The notes under the pieces: generated by a model
Told to the model about the DNA's origin: nothing
The model's database searches: none
Seen by the model: only the letters and a program-made list of their open reading frames with translations
DNA from: Carnobacterium maltaromaticum DSM 20342
GTDB lineage: Bacteria > Bacillota > Bacilli > Lactobacillales > Carnobacteriaceae
NCBI RefSeq assembly: GCF_000744945.1
Contig: NZ_JQMX01000001.1
Coordinates: forward strand, 1,178,001-1,242,000
Direction of reading: 5' to 3'
Length of the DNA: 64,000 bases
Shown here: positions 1-8,079 of the stretch, one piece after another
Layout: the number at the start of each line of letters is the position of its first letter
Position numbering within the stretch: the stretch's first letter is position 1
Made by a program: the position numbers and the translations under genes

Positions 1-80
1 GCAAAACCAATTTTATCAATACCAATTCGTTGGCTTTCTTGAATAATCCGCTCTTTTAACGAAAGACTCGTTCCACTCAT
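1..80 (-). CDS. queG: Epoxyqueuosine reductase, 5' end only
   Basis: Only the first 26 codons lie inside the window; the gene runs off the left edge. The ATG at 80-78 follows an AGGAG-type ribosome binding site about 10 bases upstream. The translated start reads MSGTSLSLKERIIQESQRIG and continues IDKIGFA, which matches the N-terminus of QueG, the cobalamin and Fe-S dependent enzyme that reduces epoxyqueuosine to queuosine in tRNA anticodons. None of the catalytic motifs are in view, so the call rests on this short N-terminal likeness. Confidence 0.7.
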   Translation of the reverse strand, partial: MSGTSLSLKERIIQESQRIGIDKIGF

Positions 81-177
81 GATCACTCAACTCCTTTATT
101 CAAACAAAGACGAATTTATTATTAGAATTTGTCTTGCTTATTTATATGCACGATCTAGACTTTCCAAAAAAAAGCAG

Positions 178-223
178 AAAAAAACGCATCACTTCGGTGT
201 CTAGCACTGCGAAATGATACGTT
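178..223 (-). terminator. Rho-independent terminator of the small RNA
   Basis: On the minus strand CGTATCATTTCG pairs with CGAAGTGATGCG (with G-U pairs) around a 13-base loop, followed by at least seven T. It ends transcription about 100 bases before queG. Confidence 0.7.
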
Positions 224-300
224 AGTGAAGCACATTCTCACTCACTAACTTTTATCAGAATCTGATGGATCTCTGATAAAAACGAATGAACTAAATAGCT
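178..300 (-). ncRNA. Putative small RNA with its own promoter and terminator
   Basis: A transcript starting near 300 and ending at the terminator at 178-223 would be about 120 nt and fold into three stem-loops: TTTTATCAGA/TCTGATAAAA (about 250-281), GTTAGTGA/TCACTAAC (about 223-249), and a terminator stem with a run of U. No open frame with a ribosome binding site lies in it. It sits between rlmA and queG on the same strand, so it could instead be an attenuator leader for queG; no known riboswitch family is recognised. Confidence 0.5.
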
Positions 301-307
301 TACTGAT

Positions 308-373
308 AATATAACACCACTATGGAACTGTTGCAACCCATTAGGGTCAATCAACCTATTGTAAGCGTTATCC
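308..373 (-). promoter_or_regulatory. Promoter of the putative small RNA with upstream cre site
   Basis: Reading leftward, -35 TTGCAA (336-331) and -10 TATATT (313-308) are separated by 17 bases. A CcpA-type cre (TGTAAGCGTTATCC, 360-373, one mismatch at the last position of the TGWAANCGNTNWCA consensus) lies upstream of the -35, centred near -65. Upstream cre sites are usually the activating kind, as at ackA and pta. Confidence 0.5.
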
Positions 374-407
374 ATCTATTTCTTGTTCACATTTCATTCA
401 CATTTGA

Positions 408-1265
408 CTACTCACTCATACCAATTAAAATACTTACATCAACTGTCACTTTTTTCAAGGGATTTTTTAAGGCAAAATCCTTTGCTGCTTGACTTGCTCC
501 CCATGCTAAAGGAGTCATTTTCATTAAATCCGAGAATAATTCTGGCGTTAAATCAAAGCTATAACGACACTGTTCTACAGTAACCTTTGAGAAATGTTGG
601 CTAAATTTGTTCACAACTGCGTCATTTTGGTAGCTCTGTTTTGCTTCTTGATCTTGATAAAAAAGTTTTCTCAGCTCAATTAAATAGTCTGTATTTGGCA
701 CAACCTTAATAACCTTTCCATCATTTTTTAACAAGCGTTTAAATTCTTGATAATTAGATGGAGAAAAAATATTTAGAATTGTATCATATTGCTTAGATGC
801 AAAAGGCGATTTAGCCAAATCTGCGACACACCAAAAAGCACTAGAAAAATGTGTACTTGCCAATTGGATGGCATCTTTAGAAATATCAAAACCTATTTTC
901 GGCCCCTCTAGACCCAATTGAGTTAAATAATCTAATTGTGAGCCTTCTCCACATCCTACATCTAACAATGTTTTAATTTCTTTTGAATCTGTATTAATTA
1001 ACGGATAAATTTGTTCCAATAGAGGATTAAATAAACCTGCTTGCGCAATTGAAAAACGTGGACTAAGCATCTCTTTATCATATTCATTTTTAGCACTCCC
1101 TGTTAAAAAATAAAGAGTCCCCTTTTTTGACACATCAAAACTATGACCATTCTCACAATTAAAACTAGTCCCTTTGATTTCATCAAACCTACTTTGACAA
1201 ACTGGACATTGAAACAGCTGTTTCCAATTTGTTAAAAAATCAATTCCTTGATCAATTTTTTTCAA
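408..1265 (-). CDS. rlmA: 23S rRNA (guanine-N1) methyltransferase, RlmA family
   Basis: A 285-residue class I methyltransferase with an N-terminal zinc site (Cys20, Cys23, Cys37, His41) followed by the SAM-binding motif LLDVGCGEGSQLDYL near residue 100. This layout is that of RlmA(I)/RlmA(II)/TlrB, which methylate G745 or G748 in 23S rRNA; in Gram-positive bacteria the RlmA(II) type modifies G748 and influences tylosin and telithromycin sensitivity. The start is TTG at 1265-1263 with an AAGG element about eight bases upstream. It lies 15 bases behind the epimerase gene and is probably co-transcribed with it. G745 versus G748 specificity cannot be settled here. Confidence 0.85.
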   Translation of the reverse strand: MKKIDQGIDFLTNWKQLFQCPVCQSRFDEIKGTSFNCENGHSFDVSKKGTLYFLTGSAKNEYDKEMLSPRFSIAQAGLFNPLLEQIYPLINTDSKEIKTLLDVGCGEGSQLDYLTQLGLEGPKIGFDISKDAIQLASTHFSSAFWCVADLAKSPFASKQYDTILNIFSPSNYQEFKRLLKNDGKVIKVVPNTDYLIELRKLFYQDQEAKQSYQNDAVVNKFSQHFSKVTVEQCRYSFDLTPELFSDLMKMTPLAWGASQAAKDFALKNPLKKVTVDVSILIGMSE

Positions 1266-1280
1266 AATTCTGCCTTCTTT

Positions 1281-2174
1281 CTATGCATTCATTGCCATTT
1301 TTTCATTTAATCTTCTTATTAAAGGAACTAGCCATGAACTCAAATCTGGTAATGGATACCCTAATTCACTCATTTTTTGGCAATCAAGATACCAATCTTT
1401 TTCAACACTAAATGGCGACTGATTTTCATCTTGGTCTGATTCAATCACTAATGGCTCAACCTTAACCACTTCTTCAATCCAATTCATTAAATTATTCATA
1501 GAGATGATTTCTTTTGAACTTGCATTAATAATCCCTTTGAAATTTATGTCGATTAACCAAAGCATCACTTTAGCCACTTCGCTTCCTTTGATAAAACTCA
1601 TTTGTGCCGATAAATCACGAACTAAAATCGTCTCTTCATTTCTTATTTTCCGAATATAATAATGCAGTCGTTCAGTATAATCGTCATCATCTAACACAAT
1701 AGGAATTCGTAAAATAGCCACTGGAAAATCACTTGCTGCTACAAAGGTAGCTTCAGCTTGACGCTTCCCTTCAGAATAATTCAGTTCACTAGCAGGATCA
1801 ATTATGAAGGTGTCTGGTCTAAAATCAGTCTCACTAAAGCCAATTTGTTCCCCTTCATATACTGATAATGAGGAAGTGAAAATATATTGTCCAACTTTCC
1901 CAGTTAAATAATCAATCGCAATTTGCGCTTCTTCTTTTGTATAGCAAATATTATCAATTACCACATCCCAATAGCTCTGACTAATTTCTTGCCAGCCACT
2001 ACTCATTGGATCTGTGCGATCTACCTTTATGCGATTAACGTTATCACCAAAATCATCGGATCGTAATCCACGATTCGCTATCGTTACCAAATAGCCTTTT
2101 TGAATTAAAGCTTGTACAGTCTTTTGTCCAAAAAAGCGATTTCCACCAAAAACTAAAATCTTTTTCATCGTCAT
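1281..2174 (-). CDS. NAD-dependent epimerase/dehydratase family protein (extended SDR)
   Basis: A 297-residue Rossmann-fold protein. The glycine-rich nucleotide loop KILVFGGNRFFG is at the very N-terminus, with TSSLSVYEG near residue 100 placing the catalytic Ser and Tyr region, and a later INASSKEIISMN segment typical of CSP41/isoflavone-reductase-like atypical SDRs. The substrate is not predictable from sequence. It is the first gene of a two-gene unit with rlmA, divergent from the mgtC-like gene. Start ATG at 2174; an in-frame ATG two codons later is also possible. Confidence 0.75.
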   Translation of the reverse strand: MTMKKILVFGGNRFFGQKTVQALIQKGYLVTIANRGLRSDDFGDNVNRIKVDRTDPMSSGWQEISQSYWDVVIDNICYTKEEAQIAIDYLTGKVGQYIFTSSLSVYEGEQIGFSETDFRPDTFIIDPASELNYSEGKRQAEATFVAASDFPVAILRIPIVLDDDDYTERLHYYIRKIRNEETILVRDLSAQMSFIKGSEVAKVMLWLIDINFKGIINASSKEIISMNNLMNWIEEVVKVEPLVIESDQDENQSPFSVEKDWYLDCQKMSELGYPLPDLSSWLVPLIRRLNEKMAMNA

Positions 2175-2333
2175 TCACACCCTTTTTAGCTTTTTAATTT
2201 TATCAGCTTTCTCCAGTACTTTCATCCTATATTTTAGCACTAATCCTTCCCCTATGCACCATTAAACTAGTCGAAAAAACAGCTCTATCTATGTTACACT
2301 ATAGTTATACAAAAAAATAAAGGATGATTAATT

Positions 2334-3005
2334 ATGGATAACATGAATATTTTATTTTTATCACGTTTAGCCTTAGCTGGTCTATTAGGTGGTATTATTG
2401 GCTTTGATCGAGAGTTTAGAGCGAAAGAAGCTGGCATCCGAACGCACTCTCTAGTTTGTTTAGGCAGTGCTCTTTTAATGATTATCTCTCAACATGGTTT
2501 TAGTGACGTTGTTGGGACACCTGGTTTTTCTTTAGACGTAAGTCGCGTCGCAGCACAAGTTGTTAGTGGAATCGGGTTTATCGGTGCCGGTATGATTATT
2601 ATTCAAAAACAAAACGTCGTTGGGTTGACAAGTGCTGCTGGAATTTGGGCAACATCTGGCATTGGTTTGGCTGTCGGTGGTGGGATGTATATTGTCAGCA
2701 TTGGTGCTACTATTTTAACTATTATTGGCTTTGAGTTTTCTGCCATTTTTTTCCGAAAAATTGACTATCATACAACAACTCTAACACTTTCTACAACAAA
2801 AGCTGAATCTATTCCTTTAGTTACTGGATTATTAAAAGAAAAACAAAAAGTCTATCAAAATTTTGAATCAAAACGTGAAATTTTCGAAGAAACCAAAGTA
2901 TATCATATTTATTTTAGCATTCGCACTAAAAATTCTACTGAAGAAATGGAGCTAGTCGAAGCACTGCAAGAAATTCCCCATATTACTGTAGAAAAAATAA
3001 ACTAG
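2334..3005 (+). CDS. MgtC/SapB family membrane protein
   Basis: A 223-residue protein with about five membrane segments in the first 140 residues and a soluble C-terminal domain. The N-terminal block ALAGLLGGIIGFDRE and the GIRTHSLVCLGSAL and GIGFIGAGMI motifs are the MgtC/SapB signature. MgtC proteins are linked to growth in low magnesium and to control of F-type ATPase in pathogens, but many members are of unknown role. Start ATG after AAAGGATGA. It has a probable -10 just upstream (TACACT or TATAGT, about 2297-2306) and is divergent from the epimerase gene. Confidence 0.85.
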   Translation: MDNMNILFLSRLALAGLLGGIIGFDREFRAKEAGIRTHSLVCLGSALLMIISQHGFSDVVGTPGFSLDVSRVAAQVVSGIGFIGAGMIIIQKQNVVGLTSAAGIWATSGIGLAVGGGMYIVSIGATILTIIGFEFSAIFFRKIDYHTTTLTLSTTKAESIPLVTGLLKEKQKVYQNFESKREIFEETKVYHIYFSIRTKNSTEEMELVEALQEIPHITVEKIN

Positions 3006-3083
3006 TAGGGAATGGTCAAGCTCTATCGATGAGCTTTTAAGGATTCTTATGGTATACTATTTTTATAAAAAGGATGGTGTCAA

Positions 3084-4265
3084 ATGAATACAGAAATTGC
3101 AAATTTTAATTACTACAACCCCACAAAAATAATCTTTGGTAAAAATCGAATCGAAGAATTAGCCACTTTGGTACCTAAAGATAAAAAAGTTTTACTTTTA
3201 TACGGCGGCGGAAGCGTAGTGCGTTTTGGAACTCTTGATAAAGTCAAAGCAGCTTTAGCTGGCTATCAAATTGGTGAATTTGGTGGAATTGAAGCGAACC
3301 CTACCTATGAAACTTTGATGAAAGCTGTTGAACTAGTTAAACGTGATGGTTATGATTATCTTTTAGCTGTTGGTGGCGGTTCTGTTATTGATGGCACAAA
3401 GTTTATCGCAGCTGGTGCTTTATTTGATCGTGATCCAATTCATATTTTTGGAGCAGGTATTGGCGACAAGTTGCCAATCACAAAAGCTCTACCTTTTGGA
3501 TCTATTTTAACCTTACCGGCAACTGGTTCAGAAATGAATAGTGGTGGTGTTGTCACTTTTGTTGAAAAAAAAGCCAAGCTTGGCTTTGGAAGTCCAGTGA
3601 CATTCCCACAATTCTCTATTTTAGATCCTGAGTTAACCTACACTCTTCCAAAACGTCAACTTGCTAATGGTGTAATTGATTCTTTTGTCCATATAATGGA
3701 GCAATATATGACATATCCAGTTGGTGCAATGGTTCAAGACCGTTTTGCGGAAGGCTTATTGCAAACTTTAATTGAGATTGGACCAAAAGTAATTGATGAA
3801 ACCAATCACGATTACAACCTAAGAGCAAACTTTATGTGGACTGCAACCAATGCTTTAAATGGTATTCTTTCGCCTGGCGTGCCACAAGACTGGGCTTCAC
3901 ACAGTCTCGGCCACGAGATTACAGCACTTTACCATATTGATCATGCCCGGACGTTAGCAATTGTCTTGCCTTCTTTATTAGAAATACGTAAAACTGAAAA
4001 ACTAGATAAGCTTGTTCAATATGCAGAACGCGTTTGGTTGATTACTGATGGTACAGCTGAGGAAAAAGCAACTTTAGCTATCAATAAAACACGTGAATTT
4101 TTCGAAAGTTTAGGAGCTCCGACTCATTTTAGTGACTATGATTTAGATGCTGAGGTAGTGGATATTTTAGTTGACCAATTAGATAAACACGGTTTAAGTA
4201 AACTTTCAGAAAGACAAGACCAAACATTAGAAATCAGTCGTAAAATTTACCAAAACGCTCTATAA
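3084..4265 (+). CDS. Iron-containing alcohol dehydrogenase (butanol dehydrogenase-like)
   Basis: A 393-residue group III alcohol dehydrogenase of the BdhA/YqhD type. The NAD(P) motif GGGSVIDGTKFIAAGA is near residue 97, followed by LPATGSEMNSGGVVT. The metal ligands are the Asp and His of GVIDSFVHIMEQY (about 195-205) and the two His in SHSLGHEITALYHIDHAR (about 272-290). Such enzymes interconvert aldehydes and alcohols, often with NADPH. Probably monocistronic, with its own RBS (AAAGGATGG) and a strong terminator after it. The exact substrate is inferred only at family level. Confidence 0.88.
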   Translation: MNTEIANFNYYNPTKIIFGKNRIEELATLVPKDKKVLLLYGGGSVVRFGTLDKVKAALAGYQIGEFGGIEANPTYETLMKAVELVKRDGYDYLLAVGGGSVIDGTKFIAAGALFDRDPIHIFGAGIGDKLPITKALPFGSILTLPATGSEMNSGGVVTFVEKKAKLGFGSPVTFPQFSILDPELTYTLPKRQLANGVIDSFVHIMEQYMTYPVGAMVQDRFAEGLLQTLIEIGPKVIDETNHDYNLRANFMWTATNALNGILSPGVPQDWASHSLGHEITALYHIDHARTLAIVLPSLLEIRKTEKLDKLVQYAERVWLITDGTAEEKATLAINKTREFFESLGAPTHFSDYDLDAEVVDILVDQLDKHGLSKLSERQDQTLEISRKIYQNAL

Positions 4266-4271
4266 AATAGA

Positions 4272-4318
4272 AAAAAGGAAGATGAGAAAGGATAATTATC
4301 CTTCCATCTTCCTTTTTA
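4272..4318. terminator. Bidirectional terminator between adh and pepV
   Basis: GGAAGATG(G) pairs with CCATCTTCC around an internal AGGATAATTATCCT hairpin, with A- and T-runs on both sides, so it serves both converging genes. Confidence 0.85.
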
Positions 4319-4330
4319 ATATTTATTACT

Positions 4331-5731
4331 CTATTTAATCAATTCGTACATAGCATCTGCGTAAATAATTGTTGCATTCACTAAGTCATCAATCGCCATA
4401 AACTCGTCTGTTTGATGCATGGTATCAATGCTGTTAGGGAACATTGCTCCATAGGCAACACCACGTTCTAATAAACGTCCATATGTGCCTCCACCAATTG
4501 TTTTCTCTACACCTTTTTCGCCTGTATGTTTTTCATAAACATCTAATAAAACTTTTACCATTGGATCATCCGCAGGTACATAGTGAGGCAGTTGGGCTTT
4601 TCCACGGCTTAATGTAATCCCATAGTCTGCTAATTGGTTGGTTAGTGAACTCTCAATCCCTTCAACAGTTACGCCTTGAGGGAAGCGGAAGTTTAAGACA
4701 ATTTGTCCTCCTTTTTCTGGAGTAAATGTAAACACTCCTGGATTCATTGTCAAATCACCCATCACATCATCTACGTAGTTTAAAGCTAATTTATGCGCAC
4801 GAGAATCATCATGTAAATACTTAGCAGTCACTGCTAAATAATTTTTAGCATCGCCACCAAATGCATAACGAGTCAAGAAAGTCGCTAAGAATGTTGCTGC
4901 ATTAATTCCACCACGCGGCTCCATTCCATGAGCGCCTTTACCTACAACAGTAAACGTCACTTGATTATCAGCTACTTCACACGTTCCAGAAATAGGATGT
5001 TGTTCAACAAAATCAAAGAAATCTGACTTCATTTTTTCAGCTTCATCGCTGATTACTACAGCAGATGCATCTTGAGGAACCATATTTTCACGTAAACCAG
5101 CATCAAAACGAACTAGTTCATTCGCTGCTCCTTTATTATCGCCTTTAAAATTTAAATAGACAGATAGAATTCCTTTTTCACCGTTAATAATTGGAAACTC
5201 AGCGTCTGGTGAGAAACCAAAATCAGGTTTTTCTTCAACCGCTAAATAGTGGTCCATACACTTCCAGCCACTCTCTTCATCTGTTCCAATAATAAAGCGA
5301 ACTCTTTTAGAAACAGGTAAACCCAACTCTTTAATTATTTTAAGCGCATAATACCCAGCCATGCCAGGTCCTTTATCATCACTTGAACCGCGAGCATAAA
5401 TTCGACCATCTTTAACAATTGGATCAAATGGGTCATGTGTCCAACCTGTCCCAACCGGAACAACGTCAACGTGGGCAAAAACACCTAACGTCTCAGAACC
5501 ACTTCCATATTCAATATGTCCAGCTAAATTGCCAACGTTTTTAGTAATAAAACCATCACGTTCACCAATTTCTAAGAACTTCAATAAAGCTTCTTTAGGA
5601 CCTGGCCCTACAGGAGCATCCTCTGTCGCTTTGCTATCATCTCTGACGCTATCAATTTTTAGCAGTGTAAATAAGTCAGCAAACATATCGTCTTTGCGGG
5701 CTTCTACTTCTTTTTTCCAATCGATTCCCAT
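4331..5731 (-). CDS. pepV: Dipeptidase PepV (M20 metallopeptidase)
   Basis: A 466-residue M20 family zinc dipeptidase, the usual PepV length. The first metal motif GVFAHVDVVPVG (His87, Asp89) is followed by ARGSSDDKGP with the bridging Asp near 119, and GTDEESGWKCMDHY provides the catalytic and metal Glu pair near 152-154. A C-terminal GGGTYGRLLERGVAYGAMFP block carries the substrate-binding region. PepV cleaves a broad range of dipeptides in the cytoplasm of lactic acid bacteria. Start ATG with a GGAG site upstream; it is monocistronic and convergent with the alcohol dehydrogenase. Confidence 0.93.
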   Translation of the reverse strand: MGIDWKKEVEARKDDMFADLFTLLKIDSVRDDSKATEDAPVGPGPKEALLKFLEIGERDGFITKNVGNLAGHIEYGSGSETLGVFAHVDVVPVGTGWTHDPFDPIVKDGRIYARGSSDDKGPGMAGYYALKIIKELGLPVSKRVRFIIGTDEESGWKCMDHYLAVEEKPDFGFSPDAEFPIINGEKGILSVYLNFKGDNKGAANELVRFDAGLRENMVPQDASAVVISDEAEKMKSDFFDFVEQHPISGTCEVADNQVTFTVVGKGAHGMEPRGGINAATFLATFLTRYAFGGDAKNYLAVTAKYLHDDSRAHKLALNYVDDVMGDLTMNPGVFTFTPEKGGQIVLNFRFPQGVTVEGIESSLTNQLADYGITLSRGKAQLPHYVPADDPMVKVLLDVYEKHTGEKGVEKTIGGGTYGRLLERGVAYGAMFPNSIDTMHQTDEFMAIDDLVNATIIYADAMYELIK

Positions 5732-6038
5732 TTACAAACACTCCTCTATTTCTGAATTTCAACATCCTAATCATATCAATTTTCGGGCTATTTTACCATG
5801 CTTATCTGTATTTTTAGTCTGAGAAATAAATTTATTTTCAATTTTAACGAACTCCTCGTGCAAATTGGTTTATTTCATTCTATAATAGATACAGTATAGA
5901 GAATTCTCTCAATCTACTTAAAAGAGAAATAAACACTCTCAACACTCTATTAGGCTAGCTCTTTTAAGCCAACTCAACAAACTTTTGATAGAGCTACCCG
6001 GCTCAATGAGCTTTTTATTACAATCGGAGGCGTTAGTT
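5732..6038. promoter_or_regulatory. pepV/nnrD divergent intergenic region
   Basis: This 307-base stretch holds a probable nnrD -10 box (TATAAT, 5881-5886) with only a weak -35 (GTGCAA, 5858-5863), then a copy of the dispersed repeat (5953-6020), then the nnrD ribosome binding site GGAGG (6026-6030). The repeat therefore lies in the nnrD 5' untranslated region. Confidence 0.5.
5953..6020 (-). repeat. Dispersed repeat, copy R1 (short form)
   Basis: Read on the minus strand it begins AATAAAAAGCTCATTGAGCC and continues GGGTAGCTCTATCAAAAG then TTTGTTGAGTTGGCT. This closely matches the first part of copy B at 7838-7895. The AATAAAAAGC end points at the nnrD start codon, only five bases before its Shine-Dalgarno. 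Confidence 0.7.
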
Positions 6039-6875
6039 ATGCAAAAATTAGATCAAAACATTGTACAAGGTATTTTACCTAAACGAAAAAATGAAAGTTA
6101 CAAAACAAATTATGGTCGTGTCCTTTTGATTGGTGGAAATGAAGAAATGGGCGGAGCAATTATGATTGCAGCCAGCGGGGCAGTCTATAGCGGAGCAGGT
6201 TTAGTTACTGTAGCTACTCATCCCAATAATCATGCAGCACTTCATGGACGATTGCCTGAAGCAATGGTTCTAAATGCATATCACTCTGAAAAATTGATCA
6301 ATCAAATAAAAAAATCAGATGTAATTGTAATTGGACCTGGACTGGGCTTAGAAAAAGAAGCATTAGATATCTTGAAAACAGTCTTAGCAACTGTCTCTAG
6401 CCACCAACAAATTGTGATTGATGGATCTGCTATTACCTTAATGGCGCAAGAAAACTTAAAAACGCCAAAAGCTAAAACTGTCTACACTCCTCATTTGGGC
6501 GAATGGCAAAGACTAAGTAAACTAAAACCCGAAGAACAAACAAAAGACTTAAATGCTCACTTTAGAAAACAATTGAATGCAACAGTGGTTCTGAAAAAAC
6601 ACCATTCAGAAATTTATTTTGAAGATGAAGTTTGGCAAAATACTGCTGGAAATCCAGCAATGGCTACGGGGGGAATGGGAGACGCTTTAACAGGAATGTT
6701 AGCAGGATTTTTAGCACAATTTCCAAATCACAAAACAGCAGTCTTGGCTTCTGTTTTTCTGCATAGCTATATTGCCGATCAATTGGCTAAAACTCACTAC
6801 GTAACCTTGCCTACTCAAATTATTCAACTAATTCCAAAAACCATGAAAGATTTTGCTACAAAATTTGACTTTTAA
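6039..6875 (+). CDS. nnrD: ADP-dependent (S)-NAD(P)H-hydrate dehydratase
   Basis: A ribokinase-fold enzyme of the YjeF C-terminal family that repairs hydrated NAD(P)H using ADP. It shows NYGRVLLIGGNEEMGGAIMIA near the N-terminus, the VIVIGPGLG block mid-protein, and TAGNPAMATGGMGDALTGML with the catalytic Asp region near residue 220. Only the YjeF C-terminal domain is present; the epimerase domain (NnrE) is absent from this gene. I place the start at ATG 6039 (278 residues), eight bases after GGAGG. A longer in-frame reading from 5985 would translate the inserted repeat and is rejected. Confidence 0.9.
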   Translation: MQKLDQNIVQGILPKRKNESYKTNYGRVLLIGGNEEMGGAIMIAASGAVYSGAGLVTVATHPNNHAALHGRLPEAMVLNAYHSEKLINQIKKSDVIVIGPGLGLEKEALDILKTVLATVSSHQQIVIDGSAITLMAQENLKTPKAKTVYTPHLGEWQRLSKLKPEEQTKDLNAHFRKQLNATVVLKKHHSEIYFEDEVWQNTAGNPAMATGGMGDALTGMLAGFLAQFPNHKTAVLASVFLHSYIADQLAKTHYVTLPTQIIQLIPKTMKDFATKFDF

Positions 6876-6921
6876 AAAGAAGAGGAAAGAAATTAGACAT
6901 CTGATTTCTTTCCTCTTCTTT
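6874..6921. terminator. Bidirectional terminator between nnrD and the pseudouridine synthase gene
   Basis: AAAAGAAGAGGAAAGAAAT pairs perfectly with ATTTCTTTCCTCTTCTTTT around a 10-base loop. A- and T-ends make it active both ways. Confidence 0.9.
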
Positions 6922-7652
6922 TAATTATCCTTTTGTATCCCTTGTAACAAATCCATTTCAGCTTCTGTCAAAGCTCGATATTCTCCTAAGTCCAACCTTT
7001 CATCTAATCGAATTGGGCCCATTGACAGACGTTTTAAATAAGTAACTTTTTTATCCACTGCCTCAAACATACGCTTGACTTGATGGAATTTGCCTTCATG
7101 AATCGTCACTTGAATTTGAGAAATTTGCTGGCTTTCATCTACTTCTAAAATGTCCAACTCCGCTGGCTGGCAGAGAAATCCATCATTTAATGTTAGTCCT
7201 TTTTCAAATTCAACTTGGTCTTCTTTTGTCACAATCCCCTGAATTGTAGCCTGATAGCATTTTGCCACATGCTTTTTAGGCGATAATAAGTTGTGGGCTA
7301 AAGTACCATCGTTCGTTACCAACAATAAACCCTCAGTATCTTTATCTAAACGACCGACTGGAAACGGGTCGAAAAGTTGTTCATTAGGACCCAGTAAACT
7401 AATCACTGTAGGATGAACATTATCAATAGTCGCACTTACAACTCCCTGAGGTTTATGGAGCATTAAATAAATAAACTCTTGATAGTGGACCTTTTCATCT
7501 AAAACAAAAACCTGATCTACTTCTGGTTTAACTTGCTCTTTTCCATCCTTAGCGATTTTATCATTTATCCTGACTTGCTTCGCTTTAATGATACTTTTAA
7601 CTGACTTTCTCGTACCAAAACCTGTATGAGCTAAAAACTTATCTAAACGCAC
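6921..7652 (-). CDS. RsuA-family ribosomal pseudouridine synthase
   Basis: 243 residues with an N-terminal S4 RNA-binding domain (MRLDKFLAHTGFGTRKSV, residues 1-60) and a catalytic domain with the GRLDKDTEGLLLVTNDG motif near residue 102, whose Asp is the nucleophile. RsuA proteins isomerise U516 in 16S rRNA; related RluB/E/F act on 23S, so the exact site is inferred. Start is GTG at 7652-7650 after GGAGGGG. A promoter lies immediately upstream. Confidence 0.88.
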   Translation of the reverse strand: MRLDKFLAHTGFGTRKSVKSIIKAKQVRINDKIAKDGKEQVKPEVDQVFVLDEKVHYQEFIYLMLHKPQGVVSATIDNVHPTVISLLGPNEQLFDPFPVGRLDKDTEGLLLVTNDGTLAHNLLSPKKHVAKCYQATIQGIVTKEDQVEFEKGLTLNDGFLCQPAELDILEVDESQQISQIQVTIHEGKFHQVKRMFEAVDKKVTYLKRLSMGPIRLDERLDLGEYRALTEAEMDLLQGIQKDN

Positions 7653-7682
7653 GTTTTCCCCTCCAACTCTTTCTTCTCTACT

Positions 7683-7711
7683 AGTATAGAGAAAAAATAG
7701 CTAGATTTCAA
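7683..7711 (-). promoter_or_regulatory. Promoter of the pseudouridine synthase gene
   Basis: -35 TTGAAA (7711-7706), 17-base spacer, -10 TATACT (7688-7683). The -35 abuts the end of repeat copy A, so the A/T-rich repeat end sits where an UP element would be. Confidence 0.6.
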
Positions 7712-7716
7712 TATTC

Positions 7717-7831
7717 AATAAAAAGCTTGTTGAACCGTTCAGCTCTGACAAGAAAATAGGAAAAATTGATGTGGCGTTTTTTGCCACCTCGAATTTTTAT
7801 CTTTTTCTCGAAGAGTTGGTTCAAAAAAGCT
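7717..7831 (+). repeat. Dispersed repeat, copy A (full form)
   Basis: About 115 bases. It begins AATAAAAAGCTTGTTGAACC, has a CTCTGACAAGAAAATAGG core, a central GTGGC/GCCAC stem-loop, and ends GGTTCAAAAAAGCT. The two ends are imperfect inverted repeats (AGCTTGTTGAACC against AGCTTTTTTGAACC). Confidence 0.8.
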
Positions 7832-7837
7832 AGCCTA

Positions 7838-7982
7838 AATAAAAAGCTTGTTGAACCGGGTAACTCTATCAAAAGTTTGTTGAGTTCGCTCAGGCTCGAA
7901 TGAAGAATAGGGAAATTCGATGTGACGTTTTTTGTCACCTCGAAATTTCATCTTTCTTCCGAGAGGCTAACTCAAAAAAGCT
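7838..7982 (+). repeat. Dispersed repeat, copy B
   Basis: About 145 bases. The first part equals the short form R1 (GAACCGGGTAACTCTATC), and the second part is the GAAGAATAGGGAAATTCGAT core with a central GTGAC/GTCAC stem, ending CTAACTCAAAAAAGCT. It looks like a composite of short and full forms. Confidence 0.75.
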
Positions 7983-8072
7983 GGACTTGGCAAGAAAATA
8001 GGGAAAATTGATGTGGCGCTTTTTTCCACCTCGAATTTTTATCTTTTTCTCGAAGAGTTGGTTCAAAAAGTT
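7983..8072 (+). repeat. Dispersed repeat, copy C (left end missing)
   Basis: About 90 bases. The core, the central stem (GTGG/CCAC) and the GGTTCAAAAAG end are nearly identical to copy A, but the AATAAAAAGCTTG end is replaced by the junction with copy B. It ends just before the stop of the downstream-strand gene at 8080. Confidence 0.75.
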
Positions 8073-8079
8073 AGATAAA

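Noticed and set aside
5985..6038. In-frame N-terminal extension of nnrD (MIELPGS...)
   Set aside because: It translates the inserted repeat and crosses the GGAGG site; the same peptide-like string appears in frames from the repeats at 7.7-8.1 kb. The ATG at 6039 is the true start.
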